From assembly GCA_965227035.1 (NCBI GenBank), contig OZ245724.1, positions 3,906,001 to 3,970,000 of the forward strand: a stretch of DNA of 64,000 nucleotides, read 5' to 3'. Every line of letters starts with the position of its first letter. The first letter of the stretch is position 1. Source of the DNA: CBDDFQ01 sp965227035 (GTDB lineage Bacteria > Pseudomonadota > Gammaproteobacteria > Burkholderiales > Burkholderiaceae_C). Under the pieces are notes generated by a model. It searched no databases and was not told the origin of the DNA. It saw only the letters and a list, made by a program, of their open reading frames with translations. This document shows positions 34,055 through 43,378 of the stretch, one piece after another. The position numbers were made by a program, and so were the translations under genes.

Positions 34055-35086
34055 ATGGTCAATCCCTTGGGCAACTCGGGCGCAAGCGCCGGCATCGTTT
34101 CGGCGACGAGCGATATGAATATCGCATTGGAGAAGGCCGTCGAGTCGGAAGCGAGACCCGCCCACGGCGTGTTCCCCGAGAAGCGGCTGCACGCCCTGAC
34201 TGGCCTGTCGGCAATCAAGGTGGCCCGGCAGCTGCTGAGGTTCGGCGGCGGCAACCAGGTTATCCCGAACATCGTTCACAAAGGCGAGGCACAGAGACGA
34301 CTGGTCCTGTTGCGTCAGGACCCGGCTTGGGACGGTAAATACACCGGCGGTTACGAGAATGGAAATCTCGGAAAAAATCTTGCCGTTGCCAAACAGATTG
34401 CCTGCAAGGCAATTGGTTATGGTGCCGGCAATTGCGGCGAGCTGGCGGCAGTCGTGTTTGCGCTGCTGACAAGCTTGAAGTCTCTGACTACCTCGAGCAA
34501 GTCAAAGAACCTTGATGAAGAGTTGGACGCCGCCTTTGCTGGGGTTCAAACCGGTCTTGACGCAGACGACGAGATTCACGAATTGACGGAAGACTTGTAT
34601 CTAGTCACGGCAGACCGTTTCGATCACGCTTTCGTCGTCATCGGAGATCCTTATGACTCGCTTTCGATAGCAGTGGACGCATGGGCGAATTTCGGCGAGC
34701 CGCACTACATAGGAGCCGGCAAATTTCCTGCGGGCGACATCCTCGCGAAATGGAGTCCCGGAGATGCTCCGCTCCTGACGAACAAGGAAATCAGGCATCA
34801 CAAGGCGCTTGGCGAAGAAGTACTCAAGCGCGATAAATACAAGGCCCAGGACGTCAAGACCAGTACTTTTCAAATGGTGATGGACAAAGACCAGAAGACT
34901 TTGTACAGACAGGACGACACCCACTTCCAGACAAACCTCCAGCGCGAGAAGCGAATTGGGGCCATGTACTCGAACGATGATTTTCTGAGCAGCCTGCTGG
35001 AGGATCCGGCGGACTTGTCAGACGAAAGCGATTCGGACTCCGACGACGAGATTGCGCCGACGCAAGACCGCGTCACGAGGTTCTAA
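34055..35086 (+). CDS. Putative type III secreted effector, Cys/His/Asp protease- or transglutaminase-like, paralog 1
   Basis: 343 aa from the ATG at 34055, after GGAGGGCGTC; the open frame extends upstream across the hrp box. A triad is suggested by Cys127 (GAGNCGELAAVVFALL), His191 (DRFDHAFVVIGDP) and Asp208 (AVDAWANFGEPHYI), the order of papain-like, transglutaminase-like and deamidase folds. The N-terminus has no acidic residue in the first 19, is rich in Ser, Gly and Ala, and has Pro4, as in Pseudomonas type III effectors. The C-terminus is an acidic tail (DLSDESDSDSDDE). The next gene encodes a paralog with the same spacing. No family name is recalled; HopX/AvrPphE-type effectors share the C-H-D order only. 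Function is inferred. Confidence 0.75.
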   Translation: MVNPLGNSGASAGIVSATSDMNIALEKAVESEARPAHGVFPEKRLHALTGLSAIKVARQLLRFGGGNQVIPNIVHKGEAQRRLVLLRQDPAWDGKYTGGYENGNLGKNLAVAKQIACKAIGYGAGNCGELAAVVFALLTSLKSLTTSSKSKNLDEELDAAFAGVQTGLDADDEIHELTEDLYLVTADRFDHAFVVIGDPYDSLSIAVDAWANFGEPHYIGAGKFPAGDILAKWSPGDAPLLTNKEIRHHKALGEEVLKRDKYKAQDVKTSTFQMVMDKDQKTLYRQDDTHFQTNLQREKRIGAMYSNDDFLSSLLEDPADLSDESDSDSDDEIAPTQDRVTRF

Positions 35087-35106
35087 ACAGGCAAGGGGTC
35101 CCAAAG

Positions 35107-36054
35107 ATGCCAATCGATCCCTATGCAACGCAGGTTCCTCCGGGCGCAGTCCATCGAGGTCCGATCGGACGAGTCGATTCGAGTCGTTCGTCGAACTCGC
35201 GACTCTCAGAAAACTTTCGGGCGGCCGAGCTGGTGAACAAGGTCGTCGCAAAGCTGTTTCCAGCGGGCGCTGGCAATCAGAAGGCCCGAGTCGCATCGAG
35301 CAAGGGCGAAAGTTTCTGGCGAGCCATGAAGTCTTATCAGATAGTTAGTGGCGCTCACAAAGGCGTACATCCGGAAGGTGCGCCTCACGAATTGATTTTT
35401 AGGGACGTCGAGCGCGCCATCGCCTTTCAAGGGGGTAACTGCGATCATTTCGCCAGCGCGTCCTTTGCTGTGCTTGCCAGTCTGAATTCTTTCTTTTCGC
35501 CGCAACAGGACAGTCCGGAGAGGCAGGCGGTTCTACGCGAGTTGGGTTTAGACAAGATATTTTCCGGCGCTCAGGATGTGCCAAAAATCGATGGAAAAAT
35601 CCATCTGGTTGCCGATGACAAGCTGCGGCACGTGTTCGTCGTCATCGGCAAGACGGCTTTCGATCAGGACAGCGTGGTAGTGGATGCGTGGGTGCTCAAT
35701 CCGAAACCGCATCTGTTGCGCGAAGGCGCATTCCAGCCGACGCGAGTGCTGGGAACGCATGACCCTCGAGTACATGCGGAAATGATCGACCCGTTCCACA
35801 TCAAGGAACTTCGAGAGAAAGGCCAGTCGCATCTGCAAGGTCCCATGCGCGCCGATGTGAGAAAAGCCGGAGTTCGGCTCGGGCGAGGTAAATCCGCTCC
35901 CGGATATCAAGCGGTGATGTGGGATCAACTCTCCAGCCGAATGAAAGCCAACGAGATGGCCGCGGCTTCGGCTTCCTACCGTTCCGACGCGCAGACGCGC
36001 ATCAAAAAGCTTTTTCGCTCGATCTTTGGGGGCGACAAAACGACCAGCTTGTAA
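35107..36054 (+). CDS. Putative type III secreted effector, Cys/His/Asp protease- or transglutaminase-like, paralog 2
   Basis: 315 aa, 20 bases downstream of its paralog and probably on the same transcript. Matching positions are Cys112 (GGNCDHFASASFAVLASL), His175 (LRHVFVVIGKT) and Asp193 (VVDAWVLNPKPHLL). The Cys-His and His-Asp distances (63 and 18) are almost those of paralog 1 (64 and 17). The N-terminus has Ile3 and a Ser/Arg-rich stretch. The C-terminal third (residues 220-315) is unrelated to paralog 1, basic and helical, ending in LFRSIFGGDKTTSL. Divergence outside the core suggests an old duplication with different targets. Function is inferred; an intracellular cysteine peptidase is the alternative. 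Confidence 0.73.
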   Translation: MPIDPYATQVPPGAVHRGPIGRVDSSRSSNSRLSENFRAAELVNKVVAKLFPAGAGNQKARVASSKGESFWRAMKSYQIVSGAHKGVHPEGAPHELIFRDVERAIAFQGGNCDHFASASFAVLASLNSFFSPQQDSPERQAVLRELGLDKIFSGAQDVPKIDGKIHLVADDKLRHVFVVIGKTAFDQDSVVVDAWVLNPKPHLLREGAFQPTRVLGTHDPRVHAEMIDPFHIKELREKGQSHLQGPMRADVRKAGVRLGRGKSAPGYQAVMWDQLSSRMKANEMAAASASYRSDAQTRIKKLFRSIFGGDKTTSL

Positions 36055-36096
36055 ACCCGGAATGGGCCGAACCGCCAAGTCGGCGAAAATCGCCGC

Positions 36097-36975
36097 ATGT
36101 CCAATTCCGATACCAACCGACCCCCTGAACGGCCCCGTTTCACGCGAGTCGCGACTTCGAAGGCCGTCGCACCCTCTCAGGGATCGGGCGGTGTGGCTGG
36201 CGGCGCCAGCGATACCACCCGCCTGAACAAGCGCATGGCCGAGCTCGGCATGTGTTCCCGCCGCGAAGCCGACGACTGGATTTCGCGTGGCTGGGTCAAG
36301 GTCGACGGGGTGGTCGCGCCCATGGGATTGCAGGTCAAGCACGGCGTGAAAATCGAGGTGGACAGGGCGGCGCACGGTCAGCAGGCCGCGCAAGTCACCG
36401 TCATCCTCCACAAGCCGATGGGATACGTCAGCGGGCAGGCCGAGGACGGGCACGAACCCGCAGTGGTTCTGTTCAATGCCCGCAACCACTGGCACGGCGA
36501 TCCGGCGAAAAATCGCTTTCAGCCTAGCCAGCTGCGTGGGTTGGCGCCCGCTGGACGCCTCGATATCGATTCGGTCGGATTGCTCGTGCTGACGCAGGAC
36601 GGCCGGGTGGCTCGTCAACTAATTGGCGAAGACTCGCAGATGGAAAAGGAGTATCTGGTTCGCGTGGCCTACGACACCCCTCAGGGGCAGGTCACCACAG
36701 ATGTCCAGTCGATTTTCCCGCCAGCGATGATCGCCCGCCTGCGCCACGGGCTCAGCCTGGATGGCCAGCCGCTCAAACACGCCAAGGTCGATTGGCAGAA
36801 TCCGGAACAGCTCAGATTCGTCTTGACCGAGGGCAAGAAGCGCCAGATTCGCCGGATGTGCGAACAGGTGGGGCTGAAGGTAGTGGGCCTGAAGCGAATC
36901 AGAATCGGCAAGGTGCTGCTGGGACAATTGCCGGTTGGGCAATGGCGCTATCTGGCCCCAAACGAAAGCTTTTAA
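36097..36975 (+). CDS. 23S rRNA pseudouridine synthase, RluF/RluB type
   Basis: 292 aa. An S4 RNA-binding domain starts near residue 43 (LNKRMAELGMCSRREADDWI) and the synthase domain carries the catalytic Asp156 in AGRLDIDSVGLLVLT. GKKRQIRRMCEQVGLKVVGL is the conserved C-terminal motif. The first 40 residues form a low-complexity tail. It modifies uridines in 23S rRNA. It is a housekeeping gene lying between two groups of effector-like genes. Confidence 0.92.
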   Translation: MSNSDTNRPPERPRFTRVATSKAVAPSQGSGGVAGGASDTTRLNKRMAELGMCSRREADDWISRGWVKVDGVVAPMGLQVKHGVKIEVDRAAHGQQAAQVTVILHKPMGYVSGQAEDGHEPAVVLFNARNHWHGDPAKNRFQPSQLRGLAPAGRLDIDSVGLLVLTQDGRVARQLIGEDSQMEKEYLVRVAYDTPQGQVTTDVQSIFPPAMIARLRHGLSLDGQPLKHAKVDWQNPEQLRFVLTEGKKRQIRRMCEQVGLKVVGLKRIRIGKVLLGQLPVGQWRYLAPNESF

Positions 36976-37042
36976 AAGCCTTTTGAATTTTTAGAAGTCG
37001 CCCCTAAATGCTGGGCGACAACCATTCTCTCCACCAGAAATC

Positions 37043-38947
37043 ATGACAAAACAGACTCTCAATTTCCAGGCGGAAGTAGCCCAGCTGCTCCATCTCGTCA
37101 CCCATTCGCTGTATTCGAACAAAGAGATTTTTCTTCGCGAACTCATCTCGAACGCGTCCGATGCCTGCGACAAGCTCCGCTTCGAGGCGCTCGACAACAA
37201 CGCCTTGTACGAAGACCAGCCCTCGCTGGAAGTGCGCGTGAGTTTCGATCCCGAACAGCGCACCCTGACCATCACCGACACCGGTATCGGCCTGTCGCAA
37301 CAGGAGGCCATCGATAACCTCGGCACGATCGCAAAAAGCGGCACCAAGGAATTCATGAGCAAGCTGTCCGGCGATCAGAAGTCGGATGCACAACTCATCG
37401 GTCAGTTCGGCGTCGGCTTTTATTCCGGCTTCATCGTGGCCGACAAGATCACGGTCGAATCGCGCCGTGCGGGCTTGCCGAAAAACGAAGGCGTGCGCTG
37501 GATCAGCGGCGGCACCGGCGCATTCGAAGTCGAAGCGATCGAGCGTGAAGAGCGCGGTTCGAGCGTCATCCTTCATCTGCGTGAAGACGCTAGCGATTAC
37601 CTCAACACCTGGAAGCTCAAAAGCATCATCGCGAAGTATTCCGATCACATTTCCCTGCCGATCAAGATGCGCAAGGAAGAGTGGAAGGAAGGCGAAGACA
37701 ACAAGGGTGGCGAGATGGTGCTCACCGACGAGTGGGAAACCGTCAACCAGGCCAGCGCACTCTGGACCCGCGCCAAAAAGGACATCACGCAGGAGCAGTA
37801 CGAAGAGTTCTATCGCCAGATCAGCTACGACCATGAAGCGCCGCTCGCATGGAGCCACAACCGGGTCGAAGGCAACACCGAATACACGCAGTTGCTCTAC
37901 ATCCCGTCGAAGGCGCCGATGGATTTGTGGAATCGCGACAAGGTCGCGGGTGTGCGTTTGTACGTGAAGCGCGTGTTCATCATGGACGACGCGGAAGCAC
38001 TCATGCCGACGTACCTACGATTCGTGAAGGGCGTGATCGACTCGGCCGATCTGCCGCTCAATGTGAGCCGCGAGTTGCTGCAGGAAAGCCGCGACGTGAA
38101 GGCGATTCGCGAAGGATCGACCAAGCGCGTGTTGGGGATGCTCGAAGATCTGGCGCGCCAGGAAAAAGAAGGCGAGACCGATGAGGACAAAGCGAAGTAC
38201 GCGAAGTTCTACGCCGAGTTCGGTGCGGTGCTCAAAGAAGGCCTGGGCGAGGACTTCACGAATCGTGAACGGCTCGCGAAGCTGCTGCGTTTCGCGTCGA
38301 CGACCAGCGATACCGCAAGCGTGTCTCTGGCCGACTACAAGGCGCGCATGAAAGAAGGCCAGGAGGCCATTTACTACATCACCGCCGACACGCTGGCCGC
38401 TGCCAAGAACAGCCCGCAGCTCGAAATCTTCCGCAAGAAAGGCATCGAAGTTCTGCTCATGACCGATCGCGTGGACGAATGGGCGCTGAATTACCTGAGC
38501 GAGTTCGACGGCACGCCGATGCAGTCGGTGGCCAAGGGCGCAGTCGATCTGGGATCGCTCGAAGACGAGGCCGAAAAGAAGGCTGCGGAAGAAGCGGCAG
38601 AAGCGTTCAAGCCGCTGTTGGCCAAGCTGAAGGAATCGCTCAAGAACAAGGCAGAAGACGTTCGCGTGACCACTCGCCTGGTCGACTCGCCGGCATGCCT
38701 GGTGGTGAAGGACGGCGCGATGTCGACGCAGCTCGCTCGTATGCTCAAGCAAGCAGGTCAACAAGCTCCCGAAGTCAAACCGGTACTCGAGATCAACACC
38801 CAGCATCCGCTGGTGAAGAAGCTCGAGGGCTCGGTCAACTTCGACGATCTCGCCAACATCCTGTTCGATCAGGCCTTGCTGGCAGAGGGCGGCATGCCGA
38901 ACGATCCGGCCGACTACGTTCGTCGGGTCAACGCGCTGCTGGCTTGA
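37043..38947 (+). CDS. htpG: Molecular chaperone HtpG (Hsp90)
   Basis: 634 aa, the full length of bacterial Hsp90. The N-terminal ATP site is intact: [25 protein letters not shown] and [16 protein letters not shown]. The middle domain has [20 protein letters not shown], and the C-terminal dimerisation region follows. It is a cytosolic ATP-dependent chaperone. A strong stem-loop follows the stop, between it and the convergent 770-residue gene. Confidence 0.97.
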   Translation: MTKQTLNFQAEVAQLLHLVTHSLYSNKEIFLRELISNASDACDKLRFEALDNNALYEDQPSLEVRVSFDPEQRTLTITDTGIGLSQQEAIDNLGTIAKSGTKEFMSKLSGDQKSDAQLIGQFGVGFYSGFIVADKITVESRRAGLPKNEGVRWISGGTGAFEVEAIEREERGSSVILHLREDASDYLNTWKLKSIIAKYSDHISLPIKMRKEEWKEGEDNKGGEMVLTDEWETVNQASALWTRAKKDITQEQYEEFYRQISYDHEAPLAWSHNRVEGNTEYTQLLYIPSKAPMDLWNRDKVAGVRLYVKRVFIMDDAEALMPTYLRFVKGVIDSADLPLNVSRELLQESRDVKAIREGSTKRVLGMLEDLARQEKEGETDEDKAKYAKFYAEFGAVLKEGLGEDFTNRERLAKLLRFASTTSDTASVSLADYKARMKEGQEAIYYITADTLAAAKNSPQLEIFRKKGIEVLLMTDRVDEWALNYLSEFDGTPMQSVAKGAVDLGSLEDEAEKKAAEEAAEAFKPLLAKLKESLKNKAEDVRVTTRLVDSPACLVVKDGAMSTQLARMLKQAGQQAPEVKPVLEINTQHPLVKKLEGSVNFDDLANILFDQALLAEGGMPNDPADYVRRVNALLA

Positions 38948-38953
38948 CGGTAC

Positions 38954-38980
38954 TGAGTCCGCCGCACTGCGGTGGACTCA
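38954..38980. terminator. Stem-loop between convergent htpG and the 770-aa gene
   Basis: TGAGTCCGCCGC at 38954-38965 pairs with GCGGTGGACTCA at 38969-38980 around ACT, with one G-T pair. There is no T tract on either side, so termination would be weak or the element protects mRNA ends in both directions. Confidence 0.55.
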
Positions 38981-38985
38981 TCCGC

Positions 38986-41298
38986 CTATCGTCGACCCGA
39001 AGCCTTCGCCGGTGCACTGGCCTTCAAGTAAGCGTTCATCACGGCGCGCGAGTCGGAGAACAGATCCCGCGTCTTCTGCGGATCGCCTTCTCTCACGGCC
39101 TGCAGACCGACATCGTTTGCTGCTGAAAAAACATCCGACAGCATCTGCATGGTCGCCGCATCCTCGAGTCCCAGTGTGACCCGATGACGGGTCGCATCGA
39201 TAGGTGCAATGGTCGTGTGCGCATGACCGAAGCTCGGCCGGCTGATCATGTCCATTCCAAGACGGGTCGCGACCTGTGCAATCGATCTTGCGATGTCTCC
39301 CGCGTGTCCGCCGACTGCACTCAGCTCGGGGCTGGGCCGCAGATCCATGAACACCATGTCCGGATCGTCGTTCGACAGAACCTGAACGGCACCAGGCGCA
39401 AGTCCGGTTTCGGGAGACGTGATCATCGAAGCGGGCAGCAGCCGCATCATGCCTCTATGCTGCCGTGCAATAGCGGACCTGTATTCGTTGATCGCGTCGG
39501 CCGAATGTTTCTGGATATGCGTGTGCAGCTGGAAGTCGGTGCCCTGCATGGCGTGCGGGGAAGCGATCGACTCGTTGAACTTTGTCCAGTAACCGTCTTT
39601 GTTGTTGTAGGTGGTGACGAGCGCGACGCTGGAATTGTCCATGCCCGCCAAGTCGAATTTCAGTCCGCTACGAAACACGAGAAGGTTGATCTTTCCGCTT
39701 TCGATTCGAGAGGAAAGCGACGCAATCAGGGCGCGCAGTTCCGGTGCGTCCTGCCGTCCGATCGTGGTGTCCACCGCAATCGTGAATCGGTCTGACGCGA
39801 GACCCGATTTCAGAATGGCGTCTACCTGTTCCTGCAAATTCTGCGGATGGTAAGCGTGCAGATTCATCGAGATGTTGTCGTGGAACTGGCCAACAAAAAC
39901 ATCCAGTTTTTTGCCGTTCAACGACGATTTCAGGCTGGCAATCGATGCGGGAATATCGCTGCCGATCATCGGTGCCAGCTTGTCGTATTGCTTCGAGTCG
40001 GCGAGCGCGAATACAGACTCGTAGTAGCTGTTCGCCTGAGTCGCCACCTGCGGCATCGTTTTGCATGAAGCAATTTCTTCGCTCGCATTGAGAATGGCGT
40101 GAAAAAGGTTCAGTCCGCTATTTCGCGTTCCATAGACCGGCCTGATTTCGCCCGCATCCGGCATATGCAGATCCAGATCGCGCCTCTCGTACGGTTGCAT
40201 CGCGGAGAGGATGGTGGCGATGTCCTCGTGGATCAGGCGCAGGTCGTTGATGAACGCCGATGTCGACCCGATGTGCGTCGCCGCGCGGGCAAGGTTCGTC
40301 TGGATTCGTTTGCGCACGTGAGACAGAAGCACGCGCTGCGCCGGGTCTCTCGCCAGCGCATCGAGCGTCGGCGCGATATGTTCCAGGCCACGAATATTCG
40401 CCAGCGTGACCGCGCCGACAAATTCGATGCAAGGTGCGACGTTCGGGACTTGGGAAGCCGAGCCGACGAGTCGAGCGGATTCGCAAGATGCGATGCTCTT
40501 CCAGCTGGGGGCATCGGAATCCGCGACTAACGAATGCATCTGAGCTTGGGCTACGAGCCCGTGTTCGACGAACGAGCGCACATGCAAATTTGCGCAGCAC
40601 TTTCGAAGCGCCTCCAGCGCGGTACAGCTCGCGACGATGCTTTCTATCGCCCTTTCCGGATTCGCGGCGTATCCGGAGTGAACCAGCGACATGTGAAAGT
40701 TTTCATCCTGCGGATGACCGGTCAAAGCGAGTATCGAGCCCGGTTCCCTCGCTGCGCGTGGAAGTGGCAAGCCCAGATTGGGCGCGGCGATCACTCCGAG
40801 AATTTTGCCGGGATCGGTCATCTGTCTCGAGATTGCACGTTGCGCGCGCGGCGACGACACCGCCAGGTAAGAGGCGGTCTTGTCATGAGGCGGATGCCCC
40901 GCTTCACGAGCAGCGAATTCGTTCAGTGCTTCGTCCGATTTCAGACTGAGGTTCGAAATGTGATTGCGGTGATACGACGTCAATCCTTCGTTGAGCGGCG
41001 CTCCCTGCCAATGCAACGATTCCTCCATTCCGCACTGATGCGAGAAGGTGTACATGTAGGCCAGCGATCGCAGGATCAACTGAGATTTCGTTGCGGGATC
41101 TGTGCAATCGCTTGCGAGCTTTTGAAGCAGCAGAAAGTTGATTGCCCACTCGGTGTAATCGCTGGAAGCCCAGTGTTTAGCGTATCGGGCGCGAAGCTCC
41201 GACTCGTAGGCCGCAGCAGAATGAATGGAGGTGGGCGGCTCGGCTGCGGAAACGGCGGGCGCCGAAGCGCCCGCCTTGATGTCGGGCGTGATTGGCAT
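38986..41298 (-). CDS. Large hypothetical protein, putative type III secreted effector
   Basis: 770 aa, no domain that I recognise and no hydrophobic helices. The N-terminus (MPITPDIKAGASAPAVSAAE) has Ile3 and is rich in Ala, Ser and Pro, then becomes helical (SELRARYAKHWASSDYTEWA). A central alpha/beta-like part contains KLDVFVGQFHDNISMNLHAY and RFTIAVDTTIGRQDAPELRAL, possibly an enzyme domain. A later stretch (FGHAHTTIAPIDATRHRVTL) has two close histidines. It lies 49 bases downstream of the 622-aa gene in the same direction. Absence of a signal peptide, isolation and N-terminal composition suggest secretion by a type III system, but this is inference. Confidence 0.6.
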   Translation of the reverse strand: MPITPDIKAGASAPAVSAAEPPTSIHSAAAYESELRARYAKHWASSDYTEWAINFLLLQKLASDCTDPATKSQLILRSLAYMYTFSHQCGMEESLHWQGAPLNEGLTSYHRNHISNLSLKSDEALNEFAAREAGHPPHDKTASYLAVSSPRAQRAISRQMTDPGKILGVIAAPNLGLPLPRAAREPGSILALTGHPQDENFHMSLVHSGYAANPERAIESIVASCTALEALRKCCANLHVRSFVEHGLVAQAQMHSLVADSDAPSWKSIASCESARLVGSASQVPNVAPCIEFVGAVTLANIRGLEHIAPTLDALARDPAQRVLLSHVRKRIQTNLARAATHIGSTSAFINDLRLIHEDIATILSAMQPYERRDLDLHMPDAGEIRPVYGTRNSGLNLFHAILNASEEIASCKTMPQVATQANSYYESVFALADSKQYDKLAPMIGSDIPASIASLKSSLNGKKLDVFVGQFHDNISMNLHAYHPQNLQEQVDAILKSGLASDRFTIAVDTTIGRQDAPELRALIASLSSRIESGKINLLVFRSGLKFDLAGMDNSSVALVTTYNNKDGYWTKFNESIASPHAMQGTDFQLHTHIQKHSADAINEYRSAIARQHRGMMRLLPASMITSPETGLAPGAVQVLSNDDPDMVFMDLRPSPELSAVGGHAGDIARSIAQVATRLGMDMISRPSFGHAHTTIAPIDATRHRVTLGLEDAATMQMLSDVFSAANDVGLQAVREGDPQKTRDLFSDSRAVMNAYLKASAPAKASGRR

Positions 41299-41347
41299 GT
41301 ACTACTGCTGAGGCGAACTGCTCGATGCTAGATGCTGGTTGGGAGGG

Positions 41348-43216
41348 TCAGAGGCGAGCGACCTGATTGCCGAACTCATCGACGAAATTAGCAGTCACGG
41401 TACTTCCTGAATGAGTCAACGACGCCTGAGGTGCCGCGGTGTTGGTCTTGGTGGCGCTGACAGCAACTCCCGCGAGTTTGTTCGTTGCGTCGTTACGCAA
41501 ATACTTCGAGTCGGTTTTGGTTTGCTCGATCAGCGTTCGTGTCAGATGCTTTCTGAACACGCCATTGACCGTGTCGTTGTGACGCGCAGCCTGCAGCATC
41601 TGTTCCATGGTGATGTCTTTGCGCCGCTGCTTGGGAGCAAGCGCCAGAGGGCCCTTGTCGCCGGCGGTGAGTTTCCGGTTTTTGACGACTTCGCGAACGG
41701 TCTTCTTGAGAACGCGCGCTTTGGATTTGGCGCTTATGTCCAGGTACGTGCCGTCGAAAGGCGAGTCTGCTTTCGCATGCAATCGACCTTGCACCATTGC
41801 TGCGGTACCTTCGAAAAAACCTTCCTCCGAGTAATCGCTCAATATCGATCTCATGACCTCGAGATCGCTTTTGAGCAGGGTGGTTCGCGTGAAGAAGCTC
41901 TTGCGGCCAGTCCTGGCCAGCTTCTCGAGTTCCGCCAGGCGTGATTCCGCAGACGCGCGCTTGCCGCGCTTGATCTCTTTGTCCAGCACATGCTGAATCA
42001 GCGAATGCAGTTTGCTTCGTGCAACGCCGTCCTGCCTGTCGGTCACTCGTGAAGACGCGGCGCGCACGGTTTCAGCAAAGCCGAACGCTTCCATGCTCGG
42101 AAGCAGATCCAGCTCTTTCTGCTTCGCATCGCTCGAAGCCTTCTCTCCCAGCGCCCGTTTTTCCTTGTTCAAATACACGACGCGCTGAACTGCGCCGCCT
42201 ATCGTGAGCGGAGCGCCAGCGGCGGTGAGTGCCAGACCGATCGGGGCACTCACAACACCCATGCTCGCGACGGTACCGGCAGCCATCAGCGACTGACCTG
42301 CAGCCGTCGCCGAGCCAGCGGATATCGAGTGGTGCGCGTTGTAATAGCGCCTGCGAGCGAGAAGTTCTTGCGCAGACTCCTTGGCGCCGCCCGAGATCGA
42401 GTTCCCGTACTCCGGATGCGCCACGAGTTTGCCAATCGCTGCCGAGCTTTTCTTGAGTGCTTTGTCTGCTTTGATGCCGTTCACCACGCGTACTCCGCCT
42501 TGTACGGCAATCGCGATCTGCGCAGGCAAGACAATCGCGCCGCCGACCAGCGCTGCGGTGGACCCGACGATGCCCGCATCCTTCGCAACCATCATTCCCT
42601 CGTAGAAAACCTGATTCGCCGTGTGCTCGACGATGCCTGCCGCAGCCTGAACAGCCATCGGTCCCATGCCCACGGTCATGGCAGTCATGCCTGCGGCACC
42701 CAAAACGCTCGCGTTGCGTTCCAGGCGTTCGATTTTTCGGTCGGCATCTGCTCGCTCGTAAAGGTCGATCTGATAGCGGAGTTTGTCCGACCCGTTTTCA
42801 CGCAGATACGCGAGAGCCTTTTCGAACTTCGTTTCGATCTCCGTGATCTCGGTTCCGGTCAGACCTTCCTTGCGCAGCTGATCGAAGATCGCGCTTTTTT
42901 GACTGGCCAGATCGAGCATCAGGTCGGGATAGATTTCCTTGAAATGCTCGATGGATTCCGAGATCGCGCCGGCCGCTCCCATCGCGACGAAAGGCGTCGC
43001 TGGCACGACGACCCCGAGGGTGACGATCGACTGACCGAGCTTGGGGAAAATCTGGCCGACCAGCGTCGCGAATTCGTCGATGCCATCGATCGATCGCAGT
43101 TCGTCGTAGGCGCGTTTAAAGGGTCGCGCGAGTGTCGGTATCTCGCCATCGGCGTGAACGGATACGTGGCCGGTAATGAACCGGCTGCTCGTGATCGAAA
43201 CTGACTGGATTGACAT
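41348..43216 (-). CDS. Hypothetical protein with four hydrophobic segments, putative type III effector or membrane-inserting toxin
   Basis: 622 aa from the ATG at 43216, after GAAGG; a TTG four codons earlier is in frame. The N-terminus (MSIQSVSITSSRFITGHVSV) has Ile3, no acidic residue before position 22 and many serines. Gly/Ala-rich hydrophobic segments lie near residues 61-85, 170-196, 214-243 and 306-345, separated by charged coiled-coil-like helices (residues 100-170). The C-terminal half is basic (KARVLKKTVREVVKNRKL). This layout fits proteins that insert into host membranes. No family is recalled. It is the first gene of a pair with the 770-aa protein. No hrp box is evident in the 162 bases upstream. 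Confidence 0.6.
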   Translation of the reverse strand: MSIQSVSITSSRFITGHVSVHADGEIPTLARPFKRAYDELRSIDGIDEFATLVGQIFPKLGQSIVTLGVVVPATPFVAMGAAGAISESIEHFKEIYPDLMLDLASQKSAIFDQLRKEGLTGTEITEIETKFEKALAYLRENGSDKLRYQIDLYERADADRKIERLERNASVLGAAGMTAMTVGMGPMAVQAAAGIVEHTANQVFYEGMMVAKDAGIVGSTAALVGGAIVLPAQIAIAVQGGVRVVNGIKADKALKKSSAAIGKLVAHPEYGNSISGGAKESAQELLARRRYYNAHHSISAGSATAAGQSLMAAGTVASMGVVSAPIGLALTAAGAPLTIGGAVQRVVYLNKEKRALGEKASSDAKQKELDLLPSMEAFGFAETVRAASSRVTDRQDGVARSKLHSLIQHVLDKEIKRGKRASAESRLAELEKLARTGRKSFFTRTTLLKSDLEVMRSILSDYSEEGFFEGTAAMVQGRLHAKADSPFDGTYLDISAKSKARVLKKTVREVVKNRKLTAGDKGPLALAPKQRRKDITMEQMLQAARHNDTVNGVFRKHLTRTLIEQTKTDSKYLRNDATNKLAGVAVSATKTNTAAPQASLTHSGSTVTANFVDEFGNQVARL

Positions 43217-43378
43217 GCGCGCCTTCAAACAGAAAATTTAAAGGGGCGATTATTGGCCTGCGGATGCGACCTTCTCTCATTTGAAACGAGTTGGCGTCAG
43301 GCGGGCGTCAGGCGTCCAATTCGAGCACGAAATGCAGACTGCGGTTTTGAAGGGCAGCCGCCAAAAGACGCCGGTCGA

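Noticed and set aside
43293..43314. Tandem 11-bp repeat (GGCGTCAGGCG twice)
   Set aside because: A perfect but single short duplication upstream of the 622-aa gene; no related copies seen, so no role can be argued.
43217..43378. Search for a second hrp box before the 622-aa gene
   Set aside because: No GGAACC/CCAC pair at 15-16 base spacing was found on the relevant strand, so I do not claim HrpL control for that pair.
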